A stretch of DNA of 64,000 nucleotides from Pseudomonadota bacterium. Lineage in GTDB: Bacteria > Pseudomonadota > Gammaproteobacteria > Steroidobacterales > Steroidobacteraceae. Of this stretch, positions 37,825 through 46,107 are shown piece after piece (the stretch's first letter is position 1; the number at the start of each line of letters is the position of its first letter). The position numbers and the translations under genes are program-made. Location: the NCBI GenBank assembly GCA_021843755.1, contig JAKBWB010000031.1, positions 1 to 64,000 of the forward strand, in the 5' to 3' direction. Under the pieces are notes generated by a model that saw only the letters and a list, made by a program, of their open reading frames with translations, did no database searches and was not told the origin of the DNA.

Positions 37825-37979
37825 GGTCGCTTGCTTGCATCGAGTCGTGCTTATTTTTTTTCTAGGTCGGCACGGTACGGCATGCGTCTGCGGTACGCAG
37901 TGCGAGCCCGTGCTTTCTCGGAATTTCCGTGGTGTCGCGTTGTGCTTCCCCCCTTGGACCGGCGCCCGGTCTCAGGTGG
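37796..37979 (-). ncRNA. Candidate sigma-54-dependent small RNA
   Basis: A transcript from the predicted start near 37979 to the intrinsic terminator would be about 184 nt. It would contain a 5' hairpin GACCGG-GCG-CCGGTC (37957-37971), a G-rich run in AAGGGGGGAAG, two further GGA-containing spots, a small hairpin CTGCG-TAC-CGCAG, an eight-A stretch and the terminator hairpin. No convincing protein is encoded; the longest late frame starting with ATG has 10 codons. The RNA is inferred from promoter, dyad and terminator alone and has no family I recognise. Confidence 0.5.
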
Positions 37980-37989
37980 CCCACAATGA

Positions 37990-38006
37990 AGCAATACGCG
38001 TGCCAG
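37990..38006 (-). promoter_or_regulatory. Sigma-54 (RpoN) promoter, full consensus match
   Basis: On the minus strand the sequence is CTGGCACGCGTATTGCT. It matches TGGCACG-N4-TTGCW at every fixed position, with GG and GC at the right -24/-12 spacing. Transcription should start about 12 bases further on, near 37979. It lies between two plus-strand genes and has no minus-strand protein gene downstream. Confidence 0.65.
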
Positions 38007-38102
38007 AAACGGGCGCCGGGCGCCCCAGAGGAGACATCGGCCGCCTCTTGCGGCACTCATGCGACGTAATGTTCAATTACCATCCGTCATTTCGCCCATT
38101 GT

Positions 38103-38121
38103 TGCTGTTGCGACGACAGCA
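38103..38121. promoter_or_regulatory. Dyad upstream of the sigma-54 promoter, possible enhancer site
   Basis: TGCTGT (38103-38108) and ACAGCA (38116-38121) form an inverted repeat with a 7-base gap. Its centre is about 130 bases upstream of the predicted sigma-54 start, a distance typical for enhancer-binding activators of RpoN. The activator is unknown. Confidence 0.4.
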
Positions 38122-38260
38122 CACACGTTGCTTCATGGCGAATTTCGATGAGATGTAAGACTTTTCGACGTAATTTTGATTTCCCTGAACTGTCCCGCGC
38201 TTGACATTGGCCATTAACTCCTTGATTTCGAAGAATTAATAGGGACTATTCGAGGCGTAA

Positions 38261-40750
38261 ATGATTTCGACGGGCCGGAATAAGATAGAACGCGCGGTCT
38301 TCGATCTACTTTGGATCATCGTGCTGCTGTCGTTGGGGGGGCAGGCCCTGGCAGCCGGCAGCGGATCAGTCTCCGGGGCGCGGCCAACGATCTATCGCGT
38401 GCGACCGGGCGATACACTGTCGGGCATTGCGGCGCGATATGGCCTCAGTCTTCAGGCACTCGCGCGACTGAACGGTATTCAACCCGACGGCGTGCTGCGC
38501 ATCGGAGAGCAATTGCGTGTCCCCGACGCGGGCTCGCCATCGCGGCTGGCAGCTGACGCCTCGTCCGCGCCGGCACTGCCGACAGCGTTCTACCGGGTAC
38601 AGCCCGGTGACACGCTGTCGGGCATTGCGACGCGATATGGCCTCAGTGTTCAGGCTCTTGCGCGGCTAAATGGCATCGAGCCCGGCGGCATGCTGCGTGC
38701 GGGGGAGCGGCTGCGTGTGCCCCGAACGGGGTCGAGTGCCTCGCTGCTGTCGTTCGGACCTGCCTTTCCCTGCCCATCGGTACTGCAGCCTGCGGTCCAT
38801 TTCTGGATTCGCGTTTACACCCAGGTGGGCACCAATGGGGGCTTCCTGCACGATCCGAACAACCTCGGTGTGGTCTACCAGACGGTGCATTTCCCGCCAG
38901 GCAGCTCCCCCTGGGAGCGTCAACACATCGTGGACATCGATCGTGACCGGCTCGCCGCCGAGCTGCGCCGTATCGCCGCCGGTGCCCGGCCGCTGACGCC
39001 GCAGGAGCGGCGTATGCGGGCGCTCTGGGGCCCCGACGTGAGTGCCGCGCGCCTGCTGCGGGCGGCGGATGACATTCGATTCCAGCTCGGACAGTCGAAT
39101 CGATTCAAGGCAGGTTTGATCCGTTCCGGCGCCTGGCAGCATGCGATCGCGCGGGCGCTCGCTCAGCAGGGGCTGCCACCGGAGCTCGCCGCGCTGCCGC
39201 TGGTGGAGTCGTCCTACAATCCGCTGGCGTTTTCCAAGGACGGCGCTGCGGGTATCTGGCAGTTCATGCCGGGTACGGCACAGCGCTTCCTGCGCATGAA
39301 CTCGGCCGTCGATCAGCGGCTCGATCCGTTCAGCGCCACGGTGGCGGCCGCGCAGCTGCTCGCCTACAACCATCGGATCCTGGGGACCTGGCCGCTGGCG
39401 ATTACGGCCTACAATCATGGCCTCGCAGGGATGCTGCGCGCCGTTCGCACCGTCGGCACCAAGAACATCGGCGCCATCGTGTTGCGCTACCGGACGCCCA
39501 TGTTCGGATTTGCATCGCGCAATTTCTACGCATCGTTCCTGGCGGCCCTGTACGTCGATGAGCATGCCCATCGCTATTTCGGCAATTTGCACGAACTGCC
39601 CGAGGAGCGATTCCACGAACTGTCATTGCCCGGCTATGTGTCCATGGCTGCGCTCGAGAAGGCGCTCGATGTGCCTGTTGCCCGCCTGCGCGAACTCAAC
39701 CCGGCGCTTCTGCCGCCGGTGTGGGACGGCGAGCTGGATGTGCCGAAGGGCTATCGTCTGCGCTTGCCGGAGCGAGGGCCGATCTGGACTGTTGCCGATC
39801 TCATCGGCCGTCTCGGCCCGGGCGCGTTGCTTGCCGAGCAACTGCGCCCGGCCATCTACCGCGTGCAATGGGGCGATACACTCTCGGGCATCGCGGCGCG
39901 CTACGGGCTGAGTATCTGGACACTGGCGCAATTCAACGGCATCCAGGCTGACGGCATCTTGCGCGTCGGGGAACGTCTGCGGCTGCCCGGGGCTGCGCCG
40001 CCGGCGGCGCTGTTGGCGGCGAACGCCGGGCCCGGACCCGGACTGCCTGGAAGCTATCGGGTGCAGCCTGGGGATACGCTCTCGGGCATTGCCGCCCGCT
40101 ACGGGATGAGCACCTGGGCGCTGGCTCGACTGAACGGCATCCAGGCTGACGGCATCTTGCGCGTCGGGGAGCGCCTGCGGCTGCCCGGCCCAGGGCAGCC
40201 GGCGGCCCTGCCGGCGGGCATCGTCGCAAGGGCGGCCCGGCCGTCCTCCACCGACAAGGTGGAGGCGCGAGGGCCCGGGCTCGGTCCAGGCGGCCACTCT
40301 GCGCCGAGTCTCGATCCAACGGACTATTCAGTGGCATCGAACGATACGATCCGGGTGGCCGCGGCCGAATCGCTCGGGTACTACGCCGAGTGGCTGGGGG
40401 TCAGCGCCATGGATCTGCGTCGGATCAATCATTTGCGCGTCGGCCAATCGCTGTGGATCGGCGAGCGGATCCGGCTGGATTTCCGGCACGTGACGCCCGC
40501 ACAGTTCGAGCAGCAGCGGGTGGCCTACCATCGAGCCCTCGAAGCAAGCTACTTCGCGACGCACCGTATCGACGGCGTGTTCTACTACGTGACGCGCAGT
40601 GGCGACTCGTTGTGGACGTTGATGCAGCGCTTCCCGGAACTGCCCGAATGGCTCCTGCGCCAGTACAACCCTCATACCGATTTCTTTGCGCTCAAGCCCG
40701 GCACGCGCCTGGTCGTCCCGCGGATCGAGGCCGTCGCCGCAGGACGCTGA
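38261..40750 (+). CDS. LysM-rich membrane-bound lytic transglycosylase (MltD-like)
   Basis: The 829-residue envelope protein cleaves peptidoglycan glycan strands. After a signal-like segment (LLWIIVLLSLGGQALA) come two LysM domains (about 45-90 and 110-152), then the SLT domain with the catalytic Glu in LVESSYNPLAFSKDGAAG and QFMPGTAQRF. A further LysM-like part follows, then two near-identical LysM copies (about 535-575 and 600-642), a degenerate one, and a final LysM ending KPGTRLVVPRI. MltD of E. coli has LysM only at the C terminus and fewer copies, so this is an expanded form. The L,D-transpeptidase gene follows 63 bases later. Confidence 0.92.
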   Translation: MISTGRNKIERAVFDLLWIIVLLSLGGQALAAGSGSVSGARPTIYRVRPGDTLSGIAARYGLSLQALARLNGIQPDGVLRIGEQLRVPDAGSPSRLAADASSAPALPTAFYRVQPGDTLSGIATRYGLSVQALARLNGIEPGGMLRAGERLRVPRTGSSASLLSFGPAFPCPSVLQPAVHFWIRVYTQVGTNGGFLHDPNNLGVVYQTVHFPPGSSPWERQHIVDIDRDRLAAELRRIAAGARPLTPQERRMRALWGPDVSAARLLRAADDIRFQLGQSNRFKAGLIRSGAWQHAIARALAQQGLPPELAALPLVESSYNPLAFSKDGAAGIWQFMPGTAQRFLRMNSAVDQRLDPFSATVAAAQLLAYNHRILGTWPLAITAYNHGLAGMLRAVRTVGTKNIGAIVLRYRTPMFGFASRNFYASFLAALYVDEHAHRYFGNLHELPEERFHELSLPGYVSMAALEKALDVPVARLRELNPALLPPVWDGELDVPKGYRLRLPERGPIWTVADLIGRLGPGALLAEQLRPAIYRVQWGDTLSGIAARYGLSIWTLAQFNGIQADGILRVGERLRLPGAAPPAALLAANAGPGPGLPGSYRVQPGDTLSGIAARYGMSTWALARLNGIQADGILRVGERLRLPGPGQPAALPAGIVARAARPSSTDKVEARGPGLGPGGHSAPSLDPTDYSVASNDTIRVAAAESLGYYAEWLGVSAMDLRRINHLRVGQSLWIGERIRLDFRHVTPAQFEQQRVAYHRALEASYFATHRIDGVFYYVTRSGDSLWTLMQRFPELPEWLLRQYNPHTDFFALKPGTRLVVPRIEAVAAGR
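39935..40170 (+). repeat. 38-base perfect repeat inside the LysM array
   Basis: Bases 39935-39972 and 40133-40170 are identical and encode the core NGIQADGILRVGE in two neighbouring LysM domains. The identity at nucleotide level shows recent duplication or gene conversion within the gene. Confidence 0.85.
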
Positions 40751-40801
40751 GCGCGGCGTTGCGGGGATGGAAGCCGCGCGCCACCTGCCGCCGCTCGCGT
40801 C

Positions 40802-40807
40802 TATAAT
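40802..40807 (+). promoter_or_regulatory. Consensus -10 box directly before the L,D-transpeptidase start
   Basis: TATAAT ends six bases before the ATG at 40814. Transcription from it would begin at or near the ATG, giving a leaderless mRNA. No clear -35 hexamer is seen at the right distance, so strength is uncertain. Confidence 0.4.
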
Positions 40808-40813
40808 GAAACC

Positions 40814-41347
40814 ATGCGTCATTCCACGACCATCCTGGCGGCGGCGCTCGGCGCTGCCGCGGCAATAGCCCATGCCGCTCCGCGGGTGGAGCGCGTCGCC
40901 CTGCGGGCCGACCCGCATCTTCCCCAGGTCCAATACGTGCTGGTGAAGAAGCACGAGCGGCGCTTGTTTCTGATGGACGGCAGCGAGGTGGTGCGTTCGT
41001 TCAAGATTCACCTCGGACTGATGCCGCGGGGGCAGAAGAGACGTTCCGGCGACTTCCGGACCCCACAGGGATGGTACAAGCTTGTGCGGCGTGATCCGCG
41101 CAGCGAATTCTTCCTGTCGATCCAGATTTCCTATCCCGATCGGGCTCAGCGCGCCTTCGCCCGGGCGCACGGGTGGCGGCCCGGGGGCGAGATCATGATC
41201 CATGGCCTGCCGAACCGATTGACCGCTCCGCTGTCCTACTATCTGCACAGCGATTGGACCGATGGCTGTATCGCCGTCTCCGATGCCGACATGATGCAGA
41301 TCTGGATGATGACCCGCGACGGCACGCCGATCGACATCCAACCCTGA
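40814..41347 (+). CDS. L,D-transpeptidase (YkuD domain)
   Basis: The 177-residue periplasmic enzyme has a signal peptide (LAAALGAAAAIAHA) and a YkuD domain. The active-site stretch is present: MIHGLPN with the conserved His, and later SDWTDGCIAVSDADM with the catalytic Cys. Such enzymes form 3-3 crosslinks in peptidoglycan or attach proteins to it. It sits between the lytic transglycosylase and ppnN on the same strand. No ribosome site is visible before the ATG, which fits the leaderless arrangement suggested by the adjacent -10 box. Confidence 0.92.
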   Translation: MRHSTTILAAALGAAAAIAHAAPRVERVALRADPHLPQVQYVLVKKHERRLFLMDGSEVVRSFKIHLGLMPRGQKRRSGDFRTPQGWYKLVRRDPRSEFFLSIQISYPDRAQRAFARAHGWRPGGEIMIHGLPNRLTAPLSYYLHSDWTDGCIAVSDADMMQIWMMTRDGTPIDIQP

Positions 41348-41361
41348 GCCTTCGTTCCAGC

Positions 41362-42747
41362 ATGGAAGTGCACGATTCCGAGCCTCAGTTCGTCGAAGCG
41401 CGCGTTCATCCCCGCGGCAGTCTCGAGAACCTCTCCCAGGAGGAAATAGCCAAGCTGCTCGATTCCGGGCAGCGCGGGTTGTATCCGCTGTTCCGCCAAT
41501 GTGCTCTGGCGGTGCTCAACAGCGGTGCCGAGACGGATAACGCCAAGGAGATATTCGACCGCTACCGCGACTTCGAAGTGCGCATCAAGCGCCAGCCGTG
41601 GGGTATCCATCTGGAGATGCACCACGCGCCGGGTACCGCGTTCGTCGATGGCCAGATGATCCGGGGCATCAAGGAGCATCTGTTTGCGGTGCTGCGTGAC
41701 ATTGTCTTCACCTCGAACGAGATCTTGGCTGACGGCCGGTTCGATCTGACCGAGTCCGCCTCGATCACCAACGCGGTGTTCCATATCCTGCGCAACGCGC
41801 AGCTGCTCGAGTTCAACACACATCCCAACCTGGTCGTGTGCTGGGGCGGACACTCGATCGGCAACGAGGAGTACAAGTACTCCAAGCGGGTCGGCTATGA
41901 ACTCGGGCTGCGCGGGCTCGATGTCTGTACCGGCTGTGGTCCGGGCGCGATGAAGGGGCCGATGAAGGGAGCGACCATCGGACATGCCAAGCAGCGCATC
42001 GAGCGCGGGCGGTACATCGGCATCACCGAGCCGGGCATCATCGCCGCCGAGCCGCCGAACCCCATCGTCAATCACCTGGTGATCATGCCGGACATCGAGA
42101 AGCGTCTCGAGGCGTTCGTGCGTTTCGCGCACGGCATCGTCGTGCTTCCGGGGGGCGCCGGCACGATCGAGGAGATTCTCTACCTGCTCGGCATCCTGCT
42201 CGATCCGGCCAATCGCGATCAGCCCTTCCCCGTTGTGCTCACCGGCCCTCGCTCGAGCGCCGCATACTTCGAGCAGATCCGCCATTTCATACGCGGCACG
42301 CTCGGCGAGACGGCGGTCGACTGTCTGAGCATCGTCATCGACGATCCGGCGGAGGTGGCCCGCCACATGGTGCGGGGCATCGAGGCGGTGCGGGATTTCC
42401 GCCGCCGCCAGAAAGACGCTTACAATTTCAACTGGCTGCTGTCGATTCGGCCGCAGTTTCAGCATCCATTCTTGGTCACGCATCAGTCGATGCGCGCGCT
42501 CGACCTTGGGCGCGACCAGCCCGTGCACGAGCTTGCCGCGAATCTGCGCCGGGCCTTCTCGGGCATCGTCACCGGCAACGTCAAAGAGCACGGCATCCGC
42601 GCGATCGAGCAGCACGGACCGTACGAGCTCACCGGTGACCGCGATATCATGCAGCTGCTCGATCAGTTGCTCGCGGAGTTCGTCGCGCAGGGCCGCATGA
42701 AACTGCCCGGCAGCAGCTACCGGCCGGTCTACCGGCTGGTAGCGTAG
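41362..42747 (+). CDS. ppnN: Pyrimidine/purine nucleotide 5'-monophosphate nucleosidase PpnN
   Basis: PpnN (formerly YgdH), a LOG-family enzyme, splits nucleoside monophosphates into base and ribose-5-phosphate and is controlled by (p)ppGpp in E. coli. The 461-residue length matches. The LOG domain shows CWGGHSIGNEEY, CTGCGPGAMKGPMKGA and the signature LPGGAGTIEEI; N- and C-terminal parts fit the family's extra domains. The ATG at 41362 is 14 bases after the L,D-transpeptidase stop, so the two are probably transcribed together. Confidence 0.94.
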   Translation: MEVHDSEPQFVEARVHPRGSLENLSQEEIAKLLDSGQRGLYPLFRQCALAVLNSGAETDNAKEIFDRYRDFEVRIKRQPWGIHLEMHHAPGTAFVDGQMIRGIKEHLFAVLRDIVFTSNEILADGRFDLTESASITNAVFHILRNAQLLEFNTHPNLVVCWGGHSIGNEEYKYSKRVGYELGLRGLDVCTGCGPGAMKGPMKGATIGHAKQRIERGRYIGITEPGIIAAEPPNPIVNHLVIMPDIEKRLEAFVRFAHGIVVLPGGAGTIEEILYLLGILLDPANRDQPFPVVLTGPRSSAAYFEQIRHFIRGTLGETAVDCLSIVIDDPAEVARHMVRGIEAVRDFRRRQKDAYNFNWLLSIRPQFQHPFLVTHQSMRALDLGRDQPVHELAANLRRAFSGIVTGNVKEHGIRAIEQHGPYELTGDRDIMQLLDQLLAEFVAQGRMKLPGSSYRPVYRLVA

Positions 42748-42917
42748 CGCTCGACAGCGCCCACGGCGTCGGCGCCATATGACATAATCGCCTATCTCAT
42801 TGCATAAGCCGATTCATTCCCTCATTGGACCCGCGCGAGCCGAAGCGCCTGTGAACCAGTACCTGCGCCATAGGCGTGCGGAACGTACTCTGGACACCCG
42901 TCGTCCGAGGTGCGTCC

Positions 42918-43184
42918 ATGAGTTCATCTTTCAGGGAGCGCGACGCTCCACCCGAGGTGAAAGAGGAGCGGGCCGTCAAGGGCTCGCCGCCCGCACCGTT
43001 TCCGACCTGGCTCGACCGCATGCAGAATGTTCGGGCGCGTCACGAGGCGATCACGCGCAGTCTCAATACTTGGTCCAATTACAAGAATTGGGCCGAGCGC
43101 ATGCGCAGCACTTGGACCGAGGACTCGCCCGAGGCCGGCGCCGCGCCGCACACGGGCAAGGGCCCGACGACGCCCAATCACTGA
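42918..43184 (+). CDS. Small protein of unknown function, upstream of htpG
   Basis: An 88-residue protein starting MSSSFRERDAPPE. It is hydrophilic, with a Trp-containing helical centre (TWLDRMQNVRARHEAI and NYKNWAERM) between disordered ends. The start at 42918 is judged by composition; an ATG-free extension to 42876 also exists. I recognise no family. A second small frame starts 10 bases after its stop, and htpG follows. Confidence 0.5.
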   Translation: MSSSFRERDAPPEVKEERAVKGSPPAPFPTWLDRMQNVRARHEAITRSLNTWSNYKNWAERMRSTWTEDSPEAGAAPHTGKGPTTPNH

Positions 43185-43194
43185 GGACGGGCCG

Positions 43195-43347
43195 ATGGAA
43201 TTCGTGATGCTCTGGTGGGACGAGCTGGATGACCTGGCGGCGCTGGTGTGTCACGTTGCCCGGGAGGTGATTGCCGAGGTCGCGGTCTTGCCGCGGCGCC
43301 GGGCCCTGGGCAGCGTAATCGAGCAGTTGCTGAGGCTGCCGGCCTGA
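43195..43347 (+). CDS. 50-residue protein of unknown function
   Basis: The frame starts MEFVMLWWDELDDLAALVCH with GAGG eight bases before the ATG. It reads as one amphipathic helix with an acidic, Trp-rich first half and a basic second half (LPRRRAL). It sits 10 bases after the previous small gene. No family is recognised. Confidence 0.45.
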   Translation: MEFVMLWWDELDDLAALVCHVAREVIAEVAVLPRRRALGSVIEQLLRLPA

Positions 43348-43386
43348 GCGTGCGGCCGGCGCGGCCCCTCTTCACCGCGCCCGCGC

Positions 43387-43415
43387 ATTGAAAAACGCTT
43401 CGCCGCGCCCAAAAT
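43387..43415 (+). promoter_or_regulatory. Sigma-32-like promoter of htpG
   Basis: ATTGAAA (43387-43393) differs by one base from the heat-shock -35 CTTGAAA. After 14 bases follows CCCAAAAT (43408-43415), close to CCCCATNT. It lies 31 bases before the htpG start. Confidence 0.5.
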
Positions 43416-43446
43416 CGTCCGCTCCACAGCGATGTAGGAGTGGACC

Positions 43447-45366
43447 GTGAACCCCCCCGCCGAGACCCCTTCCAGCCCCGCTTCAGACCGGCAGACGCAC
43501 GGCTTTCAGGCGGAGGTGCGTGAGCTGCTGAAGCTCATGATCCATTCCCTGTACAGCCACCGGGAAATCTTCCTGCGCGAGCTGATCTCCAATGCCTCGG
43601 ATGCCAATGACCGGCTGCGCTTTGCGGCCATCAGTTCTCCGGAGCTGCTCGAGCGTGACGCGGAGCTCGCGATTCGCATCGATGCCGATCCCGAGGCGGG
43701 CACGATCACCGTCGTGGACAACGGAATCGGAATGACGCGTGAGGAGGCGATGGCGAATCTCGGCACCATCGCTCGCTCCGGAACGGCGGAATTCTTCCGC
43801 TCACTCTCGGGCGATCGGCAAAAGGATTCGCAGCTGATCGGCCAGTTCGGCGTGGGGTTCTATTCGGCCTTCATCGTGGCCGAGCGCGTGGAGGTGCTCT
43901 CGCGGCGCGCCGGTGCGCCGCCCGAAGCCGCAGTCCGCTGGGAATCGAATGCCGACGGCGAATTCACGGTCGAAAGTGTTACGCGCGAGGCGCGGGGCAC
44001 GGCTGTGAAGCTGTATTTGAAGCAGGAAGCGAAGGAATTCGCCGACCCCTTCCGGCTGCGGGGACTGATCCGGCGCTATTCCGACCACATCGCCTTCCCG
44101 GTGCGGATGCGCAAAGAAGGCGAGGCTTCGCTCGAGTACGAAACGGTCAATCAGGCGACGGCCCTGTGGGTGCGGCCGCGCGCCGAGATCAGCGAGGACG
44201 AGTACCGCCAGTTCTACCAGCATCTGGCCCATGATTTCAGCGAGCCGCTCGCCTGGAGCCACAATCGCGTCGAGGGCAAGCGCGAGTACACGAGTCTGCT
44301 CTACGTCCCGGGACGCGCGCCGTTCGACCTGTGGCAGCGTGATGCGGCGCACGGCTTGAAGCTGTACGTCAAGCGTGTCTTCATCATGGACGACGCCGAG
44401 CAGTTCCTGCCGCCGTATTTGCGATTCATCAAGGGCGTGATCGACTCGAGCGACCTGCCGCTGAACGTCTCACGGGAACTACTGCAGCGCGAGCCCGAGG
44501 TGGAGGCCATTCGCGGCAGTCTCACCAAGCGGGTGCTCGACATGCTCGCGAAGCTTGCCCAGGACGAGCCCGAAAAATTCGCCACGTTCTGGAAGGAGTT
44601 CGCGCCGGCGCTGAAGGAGGGCGTCGTGCAGGACGCGGCCAACCGTCCTGCGCTGCTCGCGCTGCTGCGTTTCGCCAGCACGCACGAGGCGGCCGACGAG
44701 CCGACAGTGACCCTGGCGCAGTACGTGGCGCGGATGAAGCCGGGCCAGGAGCACATCTACTATGTCGTGGCCGAGAACGTCAGGGCGGCGCGTCACAGCC
44801 CCTATATCGAGCGGCTTACCGAGCAGGGGCTGGAAGTGCTGCTGCTCGGGGAGCGCATCGACGAGTGGATGATGGGGCAACTGGAGGCGTTCGAGGGCAA
44901 GCGCTTCAAGGACGTCGCGCGCGGTGATCTTGCTCTTGGCCCGCTCGAGACCGAGGCGGATCGCAACCGGCGCGAGGCGGCGCTGAAGGAAAGCAAGGGC
45001 CTGCTGAAGCGCGTCAAGGACGCCATCGGCGAGCGCATCACCGAGGTGCGCATCAGCACCCGGCTGAAGGACTCTCCGGCCTGTCTGGTGCGCGCGGAAA
45101 ACGACCTCGGAGCCGGGATGCGCAAGATTCTGGCCGCTGCGGGGCAAAAGGTGCCCGACTCAAAGCCGGCCCTGGAACTCAATACGGATCATCCGCTGGT
45201 GAAGTACCTGGAGAAGCTCGGCGATGCGGGCCGCTTCCAGGAGCTGGCACTGCTGCTGTACGAACAGGCCGAGCTGTCCGAGGGCGGGGAGCTTGGCGAT
45301 CCGGCGGAATTCGTCCAGCGGCTCAACCGCCTGTTGGTGGAGCTGGCGGCGGGTCGGGCCGCGTGA
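43447..45366 (+). CDS. htpG: Hsp90 chaperone HtpG
   Basis: The 639-residue ATP-dependent chaperone shows the Hsp90 N-terminal ATPase: HGFQAEVRELLKLMIHSLYS, FLRELISNASDANDRLR (with Asn and Asp; most relatives read DAxD), DNGIGMT, GQFGVGFYSAF. The middle domain carries FIKGVIDSSDLPLNVSRE, and a C-terminal dimer domain follows. It starts at GTG with AGGAG six bases before it and a heat-shock type promoter upstream. Its stop overlaps the start of the next gene (GTGA), so both are translated in sequence. Confidence 0.97.
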   Translation: MNPPAETPSSPASDRQTHGFQAEVRELLKLMIHSLYSHREIFLRELISNASDANDRLRFAAISSPELLERDAELAIRIDADPEAGTITVVDNGIGMTREEAMANLGTIARSGTAEFFRSLSGDRQKDSQLIGQFGVGFYSAFIVAERVEVLSRRAGAPPEAAVRWESNADGEFTVESVTREARGTAVKLYLKQEAKEFADPFRLRGLIRRYSDHIAFPVRMRKEGEASLEYETVNQATALWVRPRAEISEDEYRQFYQHLAHDFSEPLAWSHNRVEGKREYTSLLYVPGRAPFDLWQRDAAHGLKLYVKRVFIMDDAEQFLPPYLRFIKGVIDSSDLPLNVSRELLQREPEVEAIRGSLTKRVLDMLAKLAQDEPEKFATFWKEFAPALKEGVVQDAANRPALLALLRFASTHEAADEPTVTLAQYVARMKPGQEHIYYVVAENVRAARHSPYIERLTEQGLEVLLLGERIDEWMMGQLEAFEGKRFKDVARGDLALGPLETEADRNRREAALKESKGLLKRVKDAIGERITEVRISTRLKDSPACLVRAENDLGAGMRKILAAAGQKVPDSKPALELNTDHPLVKYLEKLGDAGRFQELALLLYEQAELSEGGELGDPAEFVQRLNRLLVELAAGRAA

Positions 45367-46016
45367 AGCTGCCGCGACCGCAGCACACGCTGCTGCCGGG
45401 TCCGGCCGGGCAGCTCGAAGCGCTGCTCAGCGAGCCGCCGGGCGATCAGCCGGGGCACTCCTGCCCGGCCGGATATTTCGCCGTGGTGTGCCATCCGCAT
45501 CCGCTCTACGGCGGGACGCTCGACAACAAGGTGGTCTACACTCTGGCGCGCGCGTTCGAGGAGTGCGGCGCTGCGACGATACGCTTCAATTTCCGCGGTG
45601 TCGGCTCGAGTACGGGTAGTTACGACGGAGGCCGTGGCGAGAGCGAGGACGCGCTGGCGGCGATCGCCTACGGACGCGCCCGTTGGAACGGGGCGGGGCT
45701 GTGGTTGGCGGGCTTCTCCTTCGGAGCGGCGGTGGCCGTGCGCGCCGCCGCGCGCGCCGAACCGGACAAGCTGGTGTTGGTGGCGCCCGGCGTCACCAAG
45801 GTGGCGATGGAGGAGGTGCCCTCACCGCGCTGTCCCTGGCTGATCGTGCAGGGCGAGGCCGACGAGGTGATCGAGCCGGTCGAGGTGCTGCAATGGGCGC
45901 AGCGTCAGAGCGTGCCGGCGCAGATCCGCCGCTTCCCCGACACGGGGCATTTCTTTCACGGACGCTTGCGCGAACTGCGCGAAGCGGTGGTGCAATTCAT
46001 GCGCGCCGCGGACTGA
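45363..46016 (+). CDS. Alpha/beta hydrolase
   Basis: The 217-residue protein has the alpha/beta-hydrolase fold. HPHPLYGGTLDN gives the oxyanion part, FNFRGVGSS follows, and the nucleophile elbow is AGFSFGAAVA with Ser. An Asp or Glu in GEADEVIEPVE and His in TGHFFHG complete the triad. This is the YuxL/serine-aminopeptidase-like branch often listed as a hydrolase of unknown substrate. The start overlaps htpG by 4 bases, which suggests a link to protein stress. Confidence 0.85.
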   Translation: MKLPRPQHTLLPGPAGQLEALLSEPPGDQPGHSCPAGYFAVVCHPHPLYGGTLDNKVVYTLARAFEECGAATIRFNFRGVGSSTGSYDGGRGESEDALAAIAYGRARWNGAGLWLAGFSFGAAVAVRAAARAEPDKLVLVAPGVTKVAMEEVPSPRCPWLIVQGEADEVIEPVEVLQWAQRQSVPAQIRRFPDTGHFFHGRLRELREAVVQFMRAAD

Positions 46017-46060
46017 GGCGCCACCCTCCCTGAGCGGCGCCCGCGCGGCGCCGCGAAATG

Positions 46061-46087
46061 AACGGGGTTCGCTCCGCGAACCCCGTT
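46061..46087. terminator. Two-sided hairpin between convergent genes
   Basis: AACGGGGTTCG (46061-46071) pairs perfectly with CGAACCCCGTT (46077-46087) over a 5-base loop. It lies between the hydrolase and HU-like genes, which converge. There is no strong T run on either side, so it may act as a weak or factor-aided terminator for both. Confidence 0.5.
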
Positions 46088-46107
46088 GAGCGTCACGCTC
46101 GGCGCGT

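Noticed and set aside
37851-38060. 69-codon minus-strand protein gene ending before the terminator
   Set aside because: The frame begins upstream of the predicted sigma-54 start, has no ribosome site and an Arg-rich random-looking translation; an RNA gene explains the signals better.
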